NCBI GenBank assembly: GCA_963733905.1
Contig: CAVTEU010000006.1
Coordinates: 1-64,000 of the forward strand
Direction: 5' to 3'
DNA length: 64,000 bases
Source: DATADW01 sp963733905
Lineage (GTDB): Bacteria > Actinomycetota > Acidimicrobiia > Spongiisociales > DATADW01
Below the pieces are notes generated by a model, which was given only the letters and a program-made list of their open reading frames with translations, made no database searches and was not told the DNA's origin. Of the stretch, positions 30,103 to 40,772 are shown in pieces. Position 1 is the first letter of the stretch. Every line of letters begins with the position of its first letter. The position numbers were made by a program, and so were the translations under genes.

Positions 30103-30242
30103 CTGGCGGTCATCAAATCGAGAAAGCCGCCGAACTCACCCCGGGAAATTTTGGTGGCGCCGGCTGCAATACGGTCGTCCGTGTCGCGGTTCTGTCAATC
30201 GACGGGTGAGGATGCAAAGACCTGGCGGTTGGTGAAGGATCG

Positions 30243-30761
30243 ATGACCGCTTTCGCCCCGGTCGAGTCGGTTCCCTCTGTGTTGTTGCGTTCGCCGTTGC
30301 GGGTGGGTGCGGTGGATGATCCTTTGGAGGTGGAGGCGGAGAGGGTGGCTGATCGGGTGATGCGGATGCCTTCCTCTGAGATGGTGGTGCGGCGCTGTCC
30401 GGGGGGGTGTCCTGATGAGGAGGTGCTGCGCCGTCAACCGGTGGAGGAGGAGGAGGACGAGTTGTTGCGTACCCCGGCTGATGGGGGTGCGCCGGGTGTG
30501 GTGCCGGGGGAGGCGGTCCGTTCGGGTGGGGGTGGGGGGTTGCCGCCGGGGTCGTTGCGGTTCTTCGAGCCGCGTCTCGGGGTGGATCTGTCGGGGGTGC
30601 GGGTCCATCACGACGGTGGGGCGGCCCGGTTGGCGTCGTCGGTCAACGCTCGGGCTTTCACCGTGGGGAGGGATGTGTTCTTCGGGGCGGGGGAGTGGGC
30701 TCCTGGCACCACCCGGGGTGACCGCCTCCTCGCCCACGAACTCACCCACACCATCCAAGAG
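30243..30761 (+). repeat. DUF4157 cassette, copy 3
   Basis: About 519 bp matching copy 1 from the start codon to the HELTHTIQ codons with only scattered single-base differences. Confidence 0.9.
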
Positions 30762-30905
30762 CGACGACACTGGTACGACGACAAGCGCCGCAGCCGTCGG
30801 CGCCTCTCGCATGCGCCTGCTCCGAGCCCGAAGCCGGCACCGCCGCCGGCGCCCACCTGCCCGCCTCCGCAGGTGCCGGACGACCACAAGATGGGACGTG
30901 CCTGA
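30243..30905 (+). CDS. Putative eCIS cargo 3: DUF4157 protein with Pro-rich tail
   Basis: 220 residues starting MTAFAPVESVPSVLLRSPLR, almost the same as cargo 1. The DUF4157 cassette ends AHELTHTIQE (His165). The unique part is only ~45 residues: RRHWYDDKRRSRRRL, then a PAPSPKPAPPPAPTCPPP linker and VPDDHKMGRA. It has its own intergenic region (140 bases) with a GGTGAAGGATCG start context. Since frame changes are frequent here, the protein may really continue into the open but broken sequence up to 32116. As written it is a DUF4157 protein with a short linker, perhaps having lost its payload. Confidence 0.7.
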   Translation: MTAFAPVESVPSVLLRSPLRVGAVDDPLEVEAERVADRVMRMPSSEMVVRRCPGGCPDEEVLRRQPVEEEEDELLRTPADGGAPGVVPGEAVRSGGGGGLPPGSLRFFEPRLGVDLSGVRVHHDGGAARLASSVNARAFTVGRDVFFGAGEWAPGTTRGDRLLAHELTHTIQERRHWYDDKRRSRRRLSHAPAPSPKPAPPPAPTCPPPQVPDDHKMGRA

Positions 30906-30982
30906 TCAAGACCACCAACCCGCTCAGTCGAATGGGGCGGAAGCAGACGCCCGGCAACCTTCGAAGCTGAACGCGACCGTAC

Positions 30983-32116
30983 ATGCCCGAAGGAGTGAGC
31001 CTGGGGGCTTTGTCGGCAGCGATGATCGGCGCCACTGGGATTGCCGGCGATCGTGTCGACCCCGGCCGCCGGCGGAGGTCCCGTATCGTGCTGCTTCGGA
31101 CCCGGCTTCAAGGTTGTGGGCGGGACCTGACGTGTTGATCGCCGAGCCGCCCGGGCCCAGCGGCTGGCAGGCGGGTCTCACGACCCGGACGCGGTCCTGC
31201 TGACCTGGCCGACCGCCGCCAAATGTGCCGGGAAGATCAACGTCCCGGTGACGATGCCGTGGCGACCCCGACGACGCCACCTTCGAGGCAGCGGTCCGGG
31301 CCGGCGAAATGGAGCACGTGGCGGTCGCTCGAGGCGCTTCACACAAAGCACTTGGTCCCGTACTACCGACTCATATCCTCGGCGACGGCGCAGGCGGCGA
31401 CCGAGGTCGGATTGCAGGACAGCATCTGACCAGCCAGGTCACCGGTCGTGACGATCAGGCGGCGACCGGCTTCATACTGGGTGACCTGGCGGGACCCGGC
31501 GCTTCGATGATCCGGTGTCAGGAACCCATCATTGAACTCCGTACCAAACGTCCCCACCGGCTGTCCCTCTATCAGCCTCTTGACGAGCATTAGCTCCCCA
31601 CAGAGGCCCGGCCTCGGCCCCGGCAACGTCGCCGTGGTCGCTGCCACGGTCACCTGCCGATCCTGCCAAGCTGGCCGTCTCCGGCAACGATTTGGTGGAG
31701 GGGACCACGGTCGTGCGCACGCTCGGCTCGGCGGTCGGAGGCGAACAGGGCACTCGCCGATGTTCCATGGGCCACAAGATCACCGAGATCCACTCCATCG
31801 GCAGTATTCTCGTTTCTGCTCTCGCAGAGGGGCGCCACCGAAGGGTGCTCTCGGTGGCGAGACGGGGCGCACCATCGACCCGGCCCTGTACCAGGTCACC
31901 TTTGGTGCCACCGCTCCTTCCAACTGGACGATCGTCGAAGCACAGCCGGGCCAGGTCTTCGGTCCAGGACTTCGCGCGCAACGAGACGAGGCCTACATCG
32001 GCGGTCGAACTGATGCGGTCTCACGGCTTCAACCGCGATGGTTAGTTCGATCGGTGCCACCGACAAATCGCACCGGTTCCGAGACTGCCGACTATCGACG
32101 CTTCAGGACCGACTGA
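30983..32116 (+). pseudogene. Broken coding region after cargo 3 (payload or separate gene)
   Basis: No single frame is long, but protein-like pieces on the + strand line up in order: MPEGVSLGALSAAMIGATGI, VDPAAGGGPVSCCFGPGFKV, DPDAVLLTWPTAAKCAGKIN, ATFEAAVRAGEMEHVAVA (another frame), QDLTSQVTGRDDQAATGFIL, TVTCRSCQAG, and RTIDPALYQVTFGATAPSNW with TIVEAQPGQVFG. The EMEHV..AR..L..KHL.PYYR pattern and late CRSC pair suggest one globular protein with at least six frame changes, ending at the TGA 32114-32116. It may be the C-terminal payload of cargo 3. The family is not recognised. Confidence 0.35.
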
Positions 32117-32205
32117 TCAAACAGCGAGGTTCCGTCCACGACCCGACTTCGCGCCACGTCAAGTGCGATGTGTAGGTTCGGAAGCAAGCGAAGGGGAGAA
32201 TCTGC

Positions 32206-32884
32206 ATGGCCTCCGAGTTCCCAGGGAGACCCAAGCTTCTCAAGGGCGCGATCGTCGCCTTCTCCAGCCAGCTCATCGCTGGGATACCGAGGGTGGTGAT
32301 GTTCCAGTACAACCCCGACACCCTCACCCGGACCTTCGACCTGCGACCGCCAGCGGGGCCGCGGCAGGCGGGAAGGGCACGGCGAGCCAGGGAGACGCTC
32401 CAGGTAGCCGGGCCGCCGACGGAATCAATCAGGATGAAGGTCATGCTGGACGCGGCCGACCAGCTCGAGCCCGGGCAGAACCCGGACATGGTTCTGACCG
32501 GGCTCCACCCGGCGCTGGCGACGCTGGAGCTGTTGCTGTACCCGCCGTCGAGCAGGTGCTGGCCAACTTCGTGCGGGCGCCGCTGGGCGCGCGCCAGGTC
32601 ACGACCACCGACGTGCCCCTGGCGCTGCTGGTCTGGGGGCCGGCCCGGGTGGTGCCGGTGCGGCTGACCTACCTTCTCGATCACCGAGCAGGCCTTCGAC
32701 CAGCTGCTCAACCCGATCCGGGCCGAGGTGCGCATCGAAATGCGGCGTGCTGACCTACCGGGACCTCGAACCCAGGACGATCGGGCACGGCGTCTCGGTG
32801 GTCCACCACATCGCCAAGGAGGCGCTCTCGGCGGTGCATCAGGTCAAGACGGCGGTCGAGGCTGTCGGCTCACTCCCGTTCTGA
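32206..32884 (+). CDS. eCIS tube-initiator / CIS_tube family protein (frameshifted)
   Basis: ATG after AAGGGGAGAATCTGC. MASEFPGRPKLLKGAIVAFS leads to VVMFQYNPDTLTRTFDLRPP, the hallmark FQYNP..L.R.. of contractile injection system tube proteins, then ESIRMKVMLDAADQLEPGQN. After frame changes near 32545 and 32670 it continues with VLANFVRAPLGARQVTTTDV, LALLVWGPARVVPVRLT, EQAFDQLLNPIRAEVRIEMR and VLTYRDLEP. In related systems this protein sits between the hub and the main tube (Afp7-like position). Ten bases separate it from the LysM gene. Confidence 0.8.
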
Positions 32885-32893
32885 GGAGGGCCG

Positions 32894-33172
32894 ATGTTCT
32901 TCAAAGGCAGTCGCTACAAGCAGGTGCCGAAACTGGAGCACAAGGCGGACGACGGCCGGGTCATCCGATACAAGGCGGCGCATCATCCCGCCGACGCCGG
33001 CGCTCGGGCGGCACGTGGTCGAGGAAGGGGAACGGCTCGACCACGTCGCGTTCGAGCACTACCGGGACGCCGAGCGGTTCTGGCGGCTATGCGACGCCAA
33101 CATCGTCGTCTGGCCCGACGAGCTGACGGCGCGGCCCGGACGGGTCATCGAATCCCGGCCGCGGAGGGGTGA
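32894..33172 (+). CDS. LysM-type baseplate adaptor (frameshifted, ~90 aa)
   Basis: Starts MFFKGSRYKQVPKLEHKADD, then (after a frame change near 32985) VVEEGERLDHVAFEHYRDAE and RFWRLCDANIVVWPDELTAR. The second half is the compact LysM-like motif of gpX/gp53-type baseplate proteins: G-E-R-L-D-x-x-A-x-x-x-Y, W..CDAN. Such proteins bridge the tube/hub. It has AGGAGGGCCG before the ATG and lies directly before the hub gene. Small and cytosolic until incorporated in the particle. Confidence 0.72.
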   Translation: MFFKGSRYKQVPKLEHKADDGRVIRYKAAHHPADAGARAARGRGRGTARPRRVRALPGRRAVLAAMRRQHRRLARRADGAARTGHRIPAAEG

Positions 33173-33173
33173 C

Positions 33174-34314
33174 TTGACCGGGATCACCTACACGGTCATC
33201 GTCGACAAGCTGCCGGCGGCGGCCGGAGCTCGTCGATGCGATCGAGCACATCGAATGGAGCGAGACCTCGGCAAGGCCGGCATCCTGCGGCTCGCAGCTC
33301 GGCACCGCCCTCAGCGACGACGGCGAGCGGTGGATGTTCGCGGACGACGGCATCTTCGCCCGCCTGACTCAGGTCCGGCTGCTGGTGCTCACGCTGGGTC
33401 GGGCTTCCCGGCGGTGTTCGACGGGTACGTCGCCGAGACCCAGCTGGCCCTGTCGGAGGACCCCGGCGCCTCGACGTTCACCGTCGTCGCCATGGACGCC
33501 ACCGCCCTGATGAACCTCGAGGAGAAGGTGCGCGAGTGGCCGAACATGCCGGACTCGGCCATCGCCACCATGATCTTCGGCGAGCACGGGCTGGTACCCG
33601 GTGGTCGACGACACTCGCCGGTGCGGCCGAGCTCGACACGACGGTGATCCAGCGCGACACCGACATCCGGTTCCTGCGGCACCTGGCCCAGCGCAACGGC
33701 TTCGACGTGTACGTCCGCCCGGGGCCGGCCCCCGGGGTGGTCGAGGGCCACTTCCACCCCCCCCCGGTCGACGAGCCGCCCCAGGGCGTGCTCAGCGTCA
33801 ACCTGGGCGAGATGACCAACGTCCGGTCGTTCTCGGCGCGGCACGAGATGCTGCGGCCCGCCGCCGCCGCGGTCGCGGGGGTCGAGGCCAGCACCGTGGA
33901 GACAGCCGGCCGCGGCGGACGACACGCCGACGCTGACCGAGCTGGGGCGACGGCCCTGCTCGGGCGCACTCCGCCTCGGACGACTCAGCTGAAGCGCACC
34001 GGGCTGGCCAAGGGCGGCGACCTGCAGACCCTCGCCCAGGCGGCCGTCGACCGGTCGACATGGGCGGTCACGGTCGAGGGCGAGCTCGACACGGCCTCTA
34101 CGGCGACGCGCTTCGCGTCGGGCGGACCGTGCTGGTCCGGGGGGCCGGCCCCAGCCTACAGCGGCACCTACTTCGTCGAGAGGGTCCGCCACCGCATCGA
34201 AGGCGAGCGCTACACCCAGCACCTCACGCTGCGGCGGAACGCGGTGACGCCACCGGGACCGAGTTCTTCTCGATTCGGACTACCGACGCTCCCACGAGCA
34301 GAAGGGAGCGGGAC
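33174..34314 (+). CDS. Baseplate hub protein, phage late control D / gp27-like (frameshifted)
   Basis: About 375 residues with a probable TTG start at 33174 (TGITYTVIVDKLPAAA). Pieces in order: ELVDAIEHIEWSET (another frame), GFPAVFDGYVAETQLALSED, STFTVVAMDATALMNLEEKV, AELDTTVIQRDTDIRFLRHL, AQRNGFDVYVRPGPAPGVVE, VDRSTWAVTVEGELDT, SGTYFVERVRHRIEGERYTQ and HLTLRRNAV. This is the gpD/VgrG N-terminal hub fold, where IQRDTDIRFLR.LA...GF is the best marker. At least five frame changes; the stop could not be fixed, so the end is set before the spike gene. It forms the trimeric hub under the tube. Confidence 0.75.
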
Positions 34315-35007
34315 ATGTCGGCGACACCGGAGCAACTCTCGCGTACCCGGTTCTACGGCAAGTACCGCGGCATGGTGCCGACAACGCCGACCCGCTTTGG
34401 CTGGGCCGCGTCCGGGCCGACGTGCCGGCCGTGCTCGGCGACGTCACCAGCGGCTGGGCGCTGCCCTGCCTGCCCTATACCGGGGACGGCTGCGGGCTCC
34501 ACCTGTCCCGCCCGCGGGCAGCGGGCGTCTGGGTCGAGTTCGAGGGCGGCGACCCCGACTACCCGATCTGGACCGGCGGCTGGTGGGGCGACGGGCAGGT
34601 CCCGGCCGAGGAGACCGGCAAGCCGGCGCAACCCGCGCTGAAGATGCTCCGCAGCGAGCAGGGGCTGATGGTGGCGCTCGACGACGACGACCAGACCATC
34701 GCCGTCAGCGACGCCGAACGGCGCCAACCTGCTGGGGATCGGTGTCTGCAGGGCGAGGTCCGGGTCCAGGCGTCGGCCAAGGTGGTCGTCGAGGCGCCGC
34801 TGATCGAGCTGGTCGAGGGCGCCTCCCATCCGGCGGTGTTCGGCGACAGGCTGCTCCAGTACCTCAACCAGGTCGTCTCGCTGTTCAACACCCACCTCCA
34901 CGTCGGCCAGACGGCCGCCGGCGTCCTGCCGGTGACCCCGGCCCCGCCGGTGACGCCGTCCCACCGCCGCTCCCAGCCTGCTGTCGACGACCGTCAAGTG
35001 CGGCTAG
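34315..35007 (+). CDS. Spike protein, baseplate assembly V / gp5-like (frameshifted)
   Basis: ATG after AGAAGGGAGCGGGAC. MSATPEQLSRTRFYGKYRGM, then the OB-fold (DPLWLGRVRADVPAVLGDVT; WALPCLPYTGDG; GVWVEFEGGDPDYPIWTGGW), then a repeat-rich beta part (ALKMLRSEQGLMVALDDDDQ, RVQASAKVVVEAPLIELVEG) and VVSLFNTHLHVGQTAAGVLP before a TAG at 35005-35007. The order OB-fold, then triangular beta-helix, then HLH motif fits the gp5/VgrG-C spike of eCIS, encoded separately from the hub. Two frame changes (near 34385 and 34720). Forms the piercing tip on the hub. Confidence 0.82.
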
Positions 35008-35028
35008 GAGCCGACCACGGAGGGACTG

Positions 35029-35319
35029 ATGGGGGTCGCTCGAGAGCCGGCACCGACAGCCTGGCACAACCTCGCGTCCTACCTTGGACGGGTTCATCCG
35101 GTGCGCGCCGACAACGGACTGGACCCGCTGCCCGAGGAGGGCCGCGAGGACCAGATGATCCTGTTCCTCGGCCTCGCCCGCGGGATCGTCGGTTACCTCG
35201 GCGACCACGGCGAGGCGTTCGATCGAGTCGACGAGTCACGGGCCACGACTCGGGGCACGACGACGACAGCGACGGGTACCTGCGGATCCGGGTCGACGGC
35301 GGCCTGGGACCATCCATGA
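35029..35319 (+). CDS. Small eCIS protein between spike and gp25 (~96 aa)
   Basis: ATG after GGAGGGACTG. MGVAREPAPTAWHNLASYLG, then DNGLDPLPEEGREDQMILFL and GLARGIVGYLGDHGEAFDRV. The last third is probably out of frame; another frame reads GHDSGHDDDSDGYLRIRVDG, which fits the neighbouring composition. A His/Asp-rich loop and an acidic helical body are visible. No PAAR signature is seen although PAAR-like tip proteins can occupy this position. The stop overlaps the gp25 start (ATGA at 35316-35319). Family unknown. Confidence 0.55.
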   Translation: MGVAREPAPTAWHNLASYLGRVHPVRADNGLDPLPEEGREDQMILFLGLARGIVGYLGDHGEAFDRVDESRATTRGTTTTATGTCGSGSTAAWDHP

Positions 35320-35691
35320 AGCGCCATCTCGACTTCCCGGCGCACGTCGACGGCCGCGGCCGGCTCGCCATCAGGCCGCACCCGACGACCACGTCCGGGA
35401 CATGATCCACCAGGTGCTGTTCACCAGCCCCGGGGAGCGCGTCAACCGGCCCGACTTCGGCTGCGGGCTGCTGCAGCTGGTGTTCCTGCCCAACAGCGAG
35501 CCGCTGGCCATCGCCACCGAGTTCACCGTCCGGGGCGCGCTGCAAAGTGGCTCGGCGACGTGATCCAGGTCGAGAGGGTGACGGTGGCGGCGGTCGAGTC
35601 GGACGCTTCGCGTGGAGGTCGTGTACCGGCGCCTGCTCGACGGCGTCGCCGAAGGAGGTCACCTTCGATGGACCGACGGGGCCGTGCCTGA
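35316..35691 (+). CDS. GPW/gp25 family baseplate wedge protein (frameshifted)
   Basis: MKRHLDFPAHVDGRGRLA in the first frame, then MIHQVLFTSPGERVNRPDFG and CGLLQLVFLPNSEPLAIATE from 35402, ending with VIQVERVTVAAVESD and VEVVYRRLLDGVAE in another frame. The LF.SPGER..RP.FG..L..LVF core is the diagnostic gp25/Afp9 motif. It is the smallest wedge component; it links baseplate to sheath and primes sheath polymerisation. It starts in an ATGA overlap and its most likely stop (TGA 35689-35691) overlaps the next GTG start. Confidence 0.82.
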
Positions 35692-38245
35692 GAACGACCA
35701 GCTCGCGTGCGAGGACCCGGGCGTCGCCAGCTCCTGCTGGCGTCGGGCCTCGACGGTATCGACGCCGTCGAGGTGCCGTTCGACGACCAGACCCACCTGC
35801 GGGTCTACTTCGTGAAGGGGCCGCCGCCCGCGCTCGCCCCCATGCAGGTGCGGGTCGAAGGGGGGCGTGCGGATCACCGGCATCGAGGTGGTGGCCACGG
35901 CGGTCGACCACCGACGCCGGCGGGGTCCCTACCTCCAGGTGACCGTGGACCAGGCCGGCGACTTCTCGCCGTACGTGCTCCGGACATCGACGCCCCGGGG
36001 GTGCTCGACCCGGGCTACGACCACAAGCGCGTTCGGCTTCAAGGTCGGCTGCCCGACGCGACTTCGACTGCCTGGACGAGCCCGAGCGCCCGCCCGGCGA
36101 GGTCGACACGCCGGTGATCGACTACATGGCCAAGGACTACGCCAGCTTCCGCCAGCTGCTGCTCGACCACTCCCGGCCAAGGTGCCCGAGTGGACCGACC
36201 GCCACGAGGCCGACCTAGGGCATGGCACTGGTCGAGCTGCTCGCCTACGAGGGCGACTACATCAGCTACGCCCAGGACGCGGTGGCCCAGGAGATGCACC
36301 TGGAGACGGCCCGCCAGCGCGAGTCGGTCGGCCCGGCACGTCCGGCTGATCGACTACCCGATGCACCACGGCCTCAACGCCAAGGCGTTCTCGTGCTTGA
36401 TGTCGCGGCACCCGACGCGGGGATCATCCGGCTAGGTCACTCCTTGCCCACGCCGAGGATGCCAGTGGCAATCTCCGCTGCCCGGATCGGATCGTGCGTT
36501 TCGCCACCCGTATCGGCGAGCCGGTGGACCCGGCCTCGTCGCTGCCGCCAGGGGCCAGGATCCCGGCCGACCACGGCGATAGAGCCGTCCAGGCCGCCGA
36601 CGAGCGTCTTCGAGCCGGTGGAGAGCGCCACAGTGGACCCGCACTCAACCGGATCTGGATCCACACCTGGGGCGACGGCTCTTGCTGCCTACCCACCGGG
36701 TCGACCAGCGTCGACCTCGTAGGCGACTACGTGACCGACGGATTGCTCACCGCCGGGGATCTGCTTTTCCTCGAGGAGGTAAAGGGAGTGGTCACCGGGT
36801 TGGCCGAGGACGCCGACCCCGACCACCGCCAGGTGGTGCGGATCAGCGGCGATCCCGTGCTCACCGAAGATCCGTTGCTCACCCTGCAGATGCCGATGGC
36901 GGGGTCGCCCGCGGGGGGTCTGCCGACCCGCCATTGCCGGTGACCAGGGTGGCGTGGGACCTGGAGGACGCCCTCGCCTTTCCGCTGTGCGTCTCGACGG
37001 TCGATGCCGACGGCAAGCCGATCGGGCAGGTGGCACTGGCCAGAGGCAATATCGTGCTTGTCGACCACGGGGTCACCGTCACCGAGCGTCACGACCCCGA
37101 CGAGGACCGGATCCGCTATTCGCGGCATCGGCTATCGGTTCCGCTTGTCGGAGGTGCCGCTCACATTCGGATTCGGCGGGAGCTTTGTGTCGGGCGGCTC
37201 GGTGGCTTCGCTCTACCGGATCGACCCGAGGACGGCGGAACCGCACGTCGCTGTCGTCGATGGCGACGGGAAAGGGTTCGGATGGTTTCCCGAGCCCGAT
37301 CTTCTTGGCTCGGATGCCTTCTCCCGCGCCTTCGTCGCCGAGCCCGACAACCTGGGGGCGGGACTGCTGCGCTTCGGGGACGGGACGTTCGGGCGCCAGC
37401 CCTCGTTCCCGGCGACGCCGGAGGAAGTCGAGTCTTGTCGCCTGCTTGCCATCTACAGAGTCGGCAACGGGCGGCAGGGCAACGTTGGCGCCGAGACCAT
37501 CGTGCACGTCATCGAACCGGAGGTCATCGGGGCCGACTGGCCGATCATCGAAGGTGTGCGCAACCCCATGCCGGCCTGGGGCGGCGTCGACCCCGAGCCG
37601 ATCGATGTCGTCAAGCAGGTGGCGCCAGACGCCTTTCGCGCCGAGACCTATCGGGCGGTCACCGAGGCCGACTACGCCCAGGCTGCCGAGTTGCTCCCAC
37701 ACTGTCCCGCGCCGAAGCGGCGTTCCGCTGGACCGGCTCGTGGCACACCGTGTTCGCCACCGTTGACCCGAGAGGCACCGACGAGGTCAGCGACAGCCTG
37801 GAGCGGTCGGTGCGGACCCAACTCACCCGGTACAGGCAGACCGGGTACGACCTGGAGATCGACCCACCGCGGTTCGTGCCTCTCGAGATCGAGATGATCG
37901 TGTGCGCCAAGCCCGGACCACTTCCGCAGCCGACGTAGGGCAGGCGGTAGCCGATGCGATGAGCGCCACGGTGCAACCCGACCGGAGCCGCGGCTTCTTC
38001 CACCCCGACAACTTCACCTTCGGTCAGTCGCTCCACCTAAGCGAGGTGTACGCCGCCGTCGAGCGAGTCCCCGGCGTCGACTCGGTGGAGATCGTCGTAT
38101 TCCATCGCTTCGGCGAGATCCCGCTTCGGGCGAACTGCAGGCCGGCCGCATCGATGTCGACAGCCTCGAGGTGATCCGGCTCAACAACGACCCCAACTTC
38201 CCCGAGAACGGGGTGCTCTCCATCGAGATGCTCGGGGGAAAGTGA
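35684..38245 (+). CDS. Baseplate J-like wedge protein 1 (heavily frameshifted)
   Basis: About 850 residues across at least nine frame changes. Recognisable segments in order: SGLDGIDAVEVPFDDQTHLR, VDTPVIDYMAKDYASFRQLL with LDH, EWTDRHEADLGMALVELLAY with EGDYISYAQDAVAQEMHLET, the GSTSVDLVGDYVTDGLLTAG domain, GNVGAETIVHVIEPEVIGAD, EPIDVVKQVAPDAFRAETYR with AVTEADYAQAAE, RRFVPLEIEMIVC-like end, and FGQSLHLSEVYAAVERVPGV. D-Y-A-S-F-R-Q-L-L-L-D and AVTEADY are standard for eCIS baseplate J proteins (Afp11). The stop and the next start share TGATG at 38243-38247. Confidence 0.8.
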
Positions 38246-40772
38246 TGAGCATCTTCGACCTCGGTGTCGGCCGCTGCGGGTGCTGCGAGCCCCCGGCGCC
38301 GGCCACACCGGAAACGGTCTACAACCGCCCCTCGCTGGACGCCGTCGCCTACCGGGTCGGGCGCTTCGCCTCGTTCCGCCAGGCAATGGTCCAACTCGTT
38401 CCCGAAATGGCTGCCCAGCTGGCAGTCGACGAGGGGCTGGCCGAACCGCCACTGCTCCGCTGGACCAGCCGGGACAGCGACGACTACGGCATGGCGCTGA
38501 TGGAGATGTGGGCCACGATCGGCGACATCCTCACCTTCTACGCCGAGCGCTATGCCAACGAGGCGTGGCTGAGGACGGCTCGGGACCGTGATTCGATCAG
38601 ACGCCTCGCCGGGTTGCTCGGCTATCACCTCAAGCCGGGCGTCGCGGCCGGCACCCACTTCGCCTACCGGCTCGACGACGGGGCGGCGCTCACCATGCGG
38701 GCCGGGTTGCGCGCCCAGAGCGTCCCCGGCGAGGGGGAGGTGCCGCAGAAGTTCGAGACGTCAGCGACACTCGATGCGGAGAGCGCGGTCAACTGGGTCC
38801 CGGTGTACGGGCCACCGGCCACGGTGACGACGCTGGCTGCCGGCAGCTCCGCCGAGACGCTGACGCCGGGCACCCACGTTCCCGCAGTGGGCGATTCCGT
38901 CATCCTCTTCACCGGGGGGCTCACCGGGATTGAGGAGCGCACCGTGGCCGCCCTCGAGGAGGTGGATGGTCGGCCGGTGCTCCGATGGTCGACGCCCCTC
39001 AAATCGACCCATGGTCGCGCCCATCCCCGGGGTCGGGCATTCCGTCTGTTCGGGCACAGCGCCCCGGCGACCCACGTCTACGCCACGCCGCAGGGGAGCA
39101 CCGCAGCGCACAGTCGGTGAGATGGGACACGGCCACCACCAACTACACGGTCACCGGAAACGAACTCGACCTCGACGGAACAGTCGACGGGCTCGAGGTC
39201 GGAAGCGAGGTGCTCGTCGTGCTCGCCGGCGTCGCTCGGCGGAGGACGTGGAGGAGATCGAGCATGTCACCAGCGTGGTCCACGGCACCACCGGCTCCGC
39301 ATCGGTCGAGGTAATGGTGGGCGGCGCAACCCGCATCACCTTGAGCGGGTCGTCGCTGACCGCACGACCGCCGCACCACCAGGGTGTACGAGCTAGGCCC
39401 CAGGATCGAGCCGCTGGGATGGGAGGTGCCGCAGACCCCGCTCCTCATGGGCACCACCAAGCTGTACGTCCCCTATCCCGAGGTCGAGGCACTGGCCGAT
39501 CGGCGGGTAGTCGTCCTCGACGACCGCAGCGACGATCCGATGCTGCTCGAGGTCGAAGGTGAGGCAGTGCCGTTCACGGTCGGCACCGTTCCCGAGTTCC
39601 TCGAGGTCACGCTGCAATCTGCGACTACCCGGGATCTCGACGGCGCCAGTGCCCACATGCTGGGCAACGTCGTTCCGGCGACCCACGGAGAGACGGTCGC
39701 CGACGAGGTCATCGGCGACGGCGACTCCTCTGTGGCGCTGCAGGAATTCACCCTCGCCAAGTCCCCGGTCACACACACCTCGGACCCCACCGCGGTCGGT
39801 GGCGCCCGCAACTCAACGGAGGTGATAGTCGACCGAGTGCGATGGGCGGAACGCACCGGCCTTTTTGGAGCCGGGGCGAGCGACCGCATTTACACCACTT
39901 GGATAGACGACGAACAGAAAATGCACGTGCGCTTCGGTGACGGGCGCTTCGGCGCCCGGCTCCCAACCGGACGGGCCAACATCGTGGCTACCTACCGCCA
40001 GGGGCTGGGTGGGGGGGCAACGTGCCGGCGGGTCGGATCATCACCGCTCTCGACAAGCCGGCAGGGGTCGCCTCGGTCAGCAATCCGTTCCCGGCGACCG
40101 GGGGCGTTGACCCCGAATCGATGGATGGAGCGAGAGAGAACGCTCCCAACACGGTGCGAACCTTCGATCGGGCAGTGTCGTTACGGGACTTCGCCGACCT
40201 GGCACGTGAGTTCGCCGGTGTCGAGAAAGCGTTTGCCACCTGGGTTTGGGACGGAGAGGAGCGGGTGGTCCATGTCACGGTCGGTGGCGAGGATGGCGCC
40301 GCCCTCTCCGCCGACCAACTGACGGCTTTGCGCAGCTTCATCGACCAGCGACGCGACCCCAACCGGGCGCTCCGTCATCGCCGAGTTCCGACCCGTGCCG
40401 TTCTCGATCTTCCTCTCGGTCGAGGCCGACCCGGACCACTTCAACGAGGACATACAGGCCGAGGTGACTGCCCAGGTGACCGACTACTTCGCCTACGACA
40501 ACCGTGACTTCGGACAGGCCGTCCACCTGAGCGACGTGTACGAGGTGGTCCACCGGGCTGCAGGCGTCGTATCGGCTCACATCACTCGACTGCGTTACAA
40601 GCTCTTCACCGACCGGGTCAGCCACGGCGTGCCGTTCGCCGTCGTCCTGGTGCACGCTTCGATCCGGGGTGCCACGCACCGATCCGAGCCGCCGGTCGTT
40701 GGCGCCGAGATTGCCACGCTCGAGGGCCCGAGCGACCTCGAGGTCACTGTCACCGGAGGCCTGGTGCGATGA
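38245..40772 (+). CDS. Baseplate J-like wedge protein 2 / putative baseplate assembly protein (frameshifted)
   Basis: About 840 residues. The N-terminus is intact for 290 residues: MSIFDLGVGRCGCCEPPAPA (a CGCC cluster), MVQLVPEMAAQLAVDEGLAE, WATIGDILTFYAERYANEAW and RRLAGLLGYHLKPGVAAGTH. Frame changes follow near 39100, 39235, 39375, 40015 and 40365. The J core reads TTWIDDEQKMHVRFGDGRFG with ARLPTGRANIVATYRQGLGG, then RTFDRAVSLRDFADLAREFA with GVEKAFATWVW, and FRPVPFSIFLSVEADPDHFN. The pattern is a second, longer wedge paralogue as in many actinobacterial eCIS loci. It ends in an ATGA overlap with the gpI-like gene. Confidence 0.8.

Noticed and set aside
27281..30761. CRISPR or VNTR interpretation of the repeats
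   Set aside because: Only three ~500 bp coding repeats with unrelated spacers of over 800 bases; no short regularly spaced repeats exist in the window.
27053..31111. Long minus-strand frames over the DUF4157 cassettes (His/Arg/Pro/Thr-rich)
   Set aside because: They are antisense shadows caused by codon bias of the repeated cassettes; their His-rich repeats copy the + strand repeats.
33174..34314. Programmed frameshifting as the explanation of multi-frame baseplate genes
   Set aside because: Breaks are numerous, at different places, without slippery-site plus structure pattern, and occur equally in housekeeping genes.
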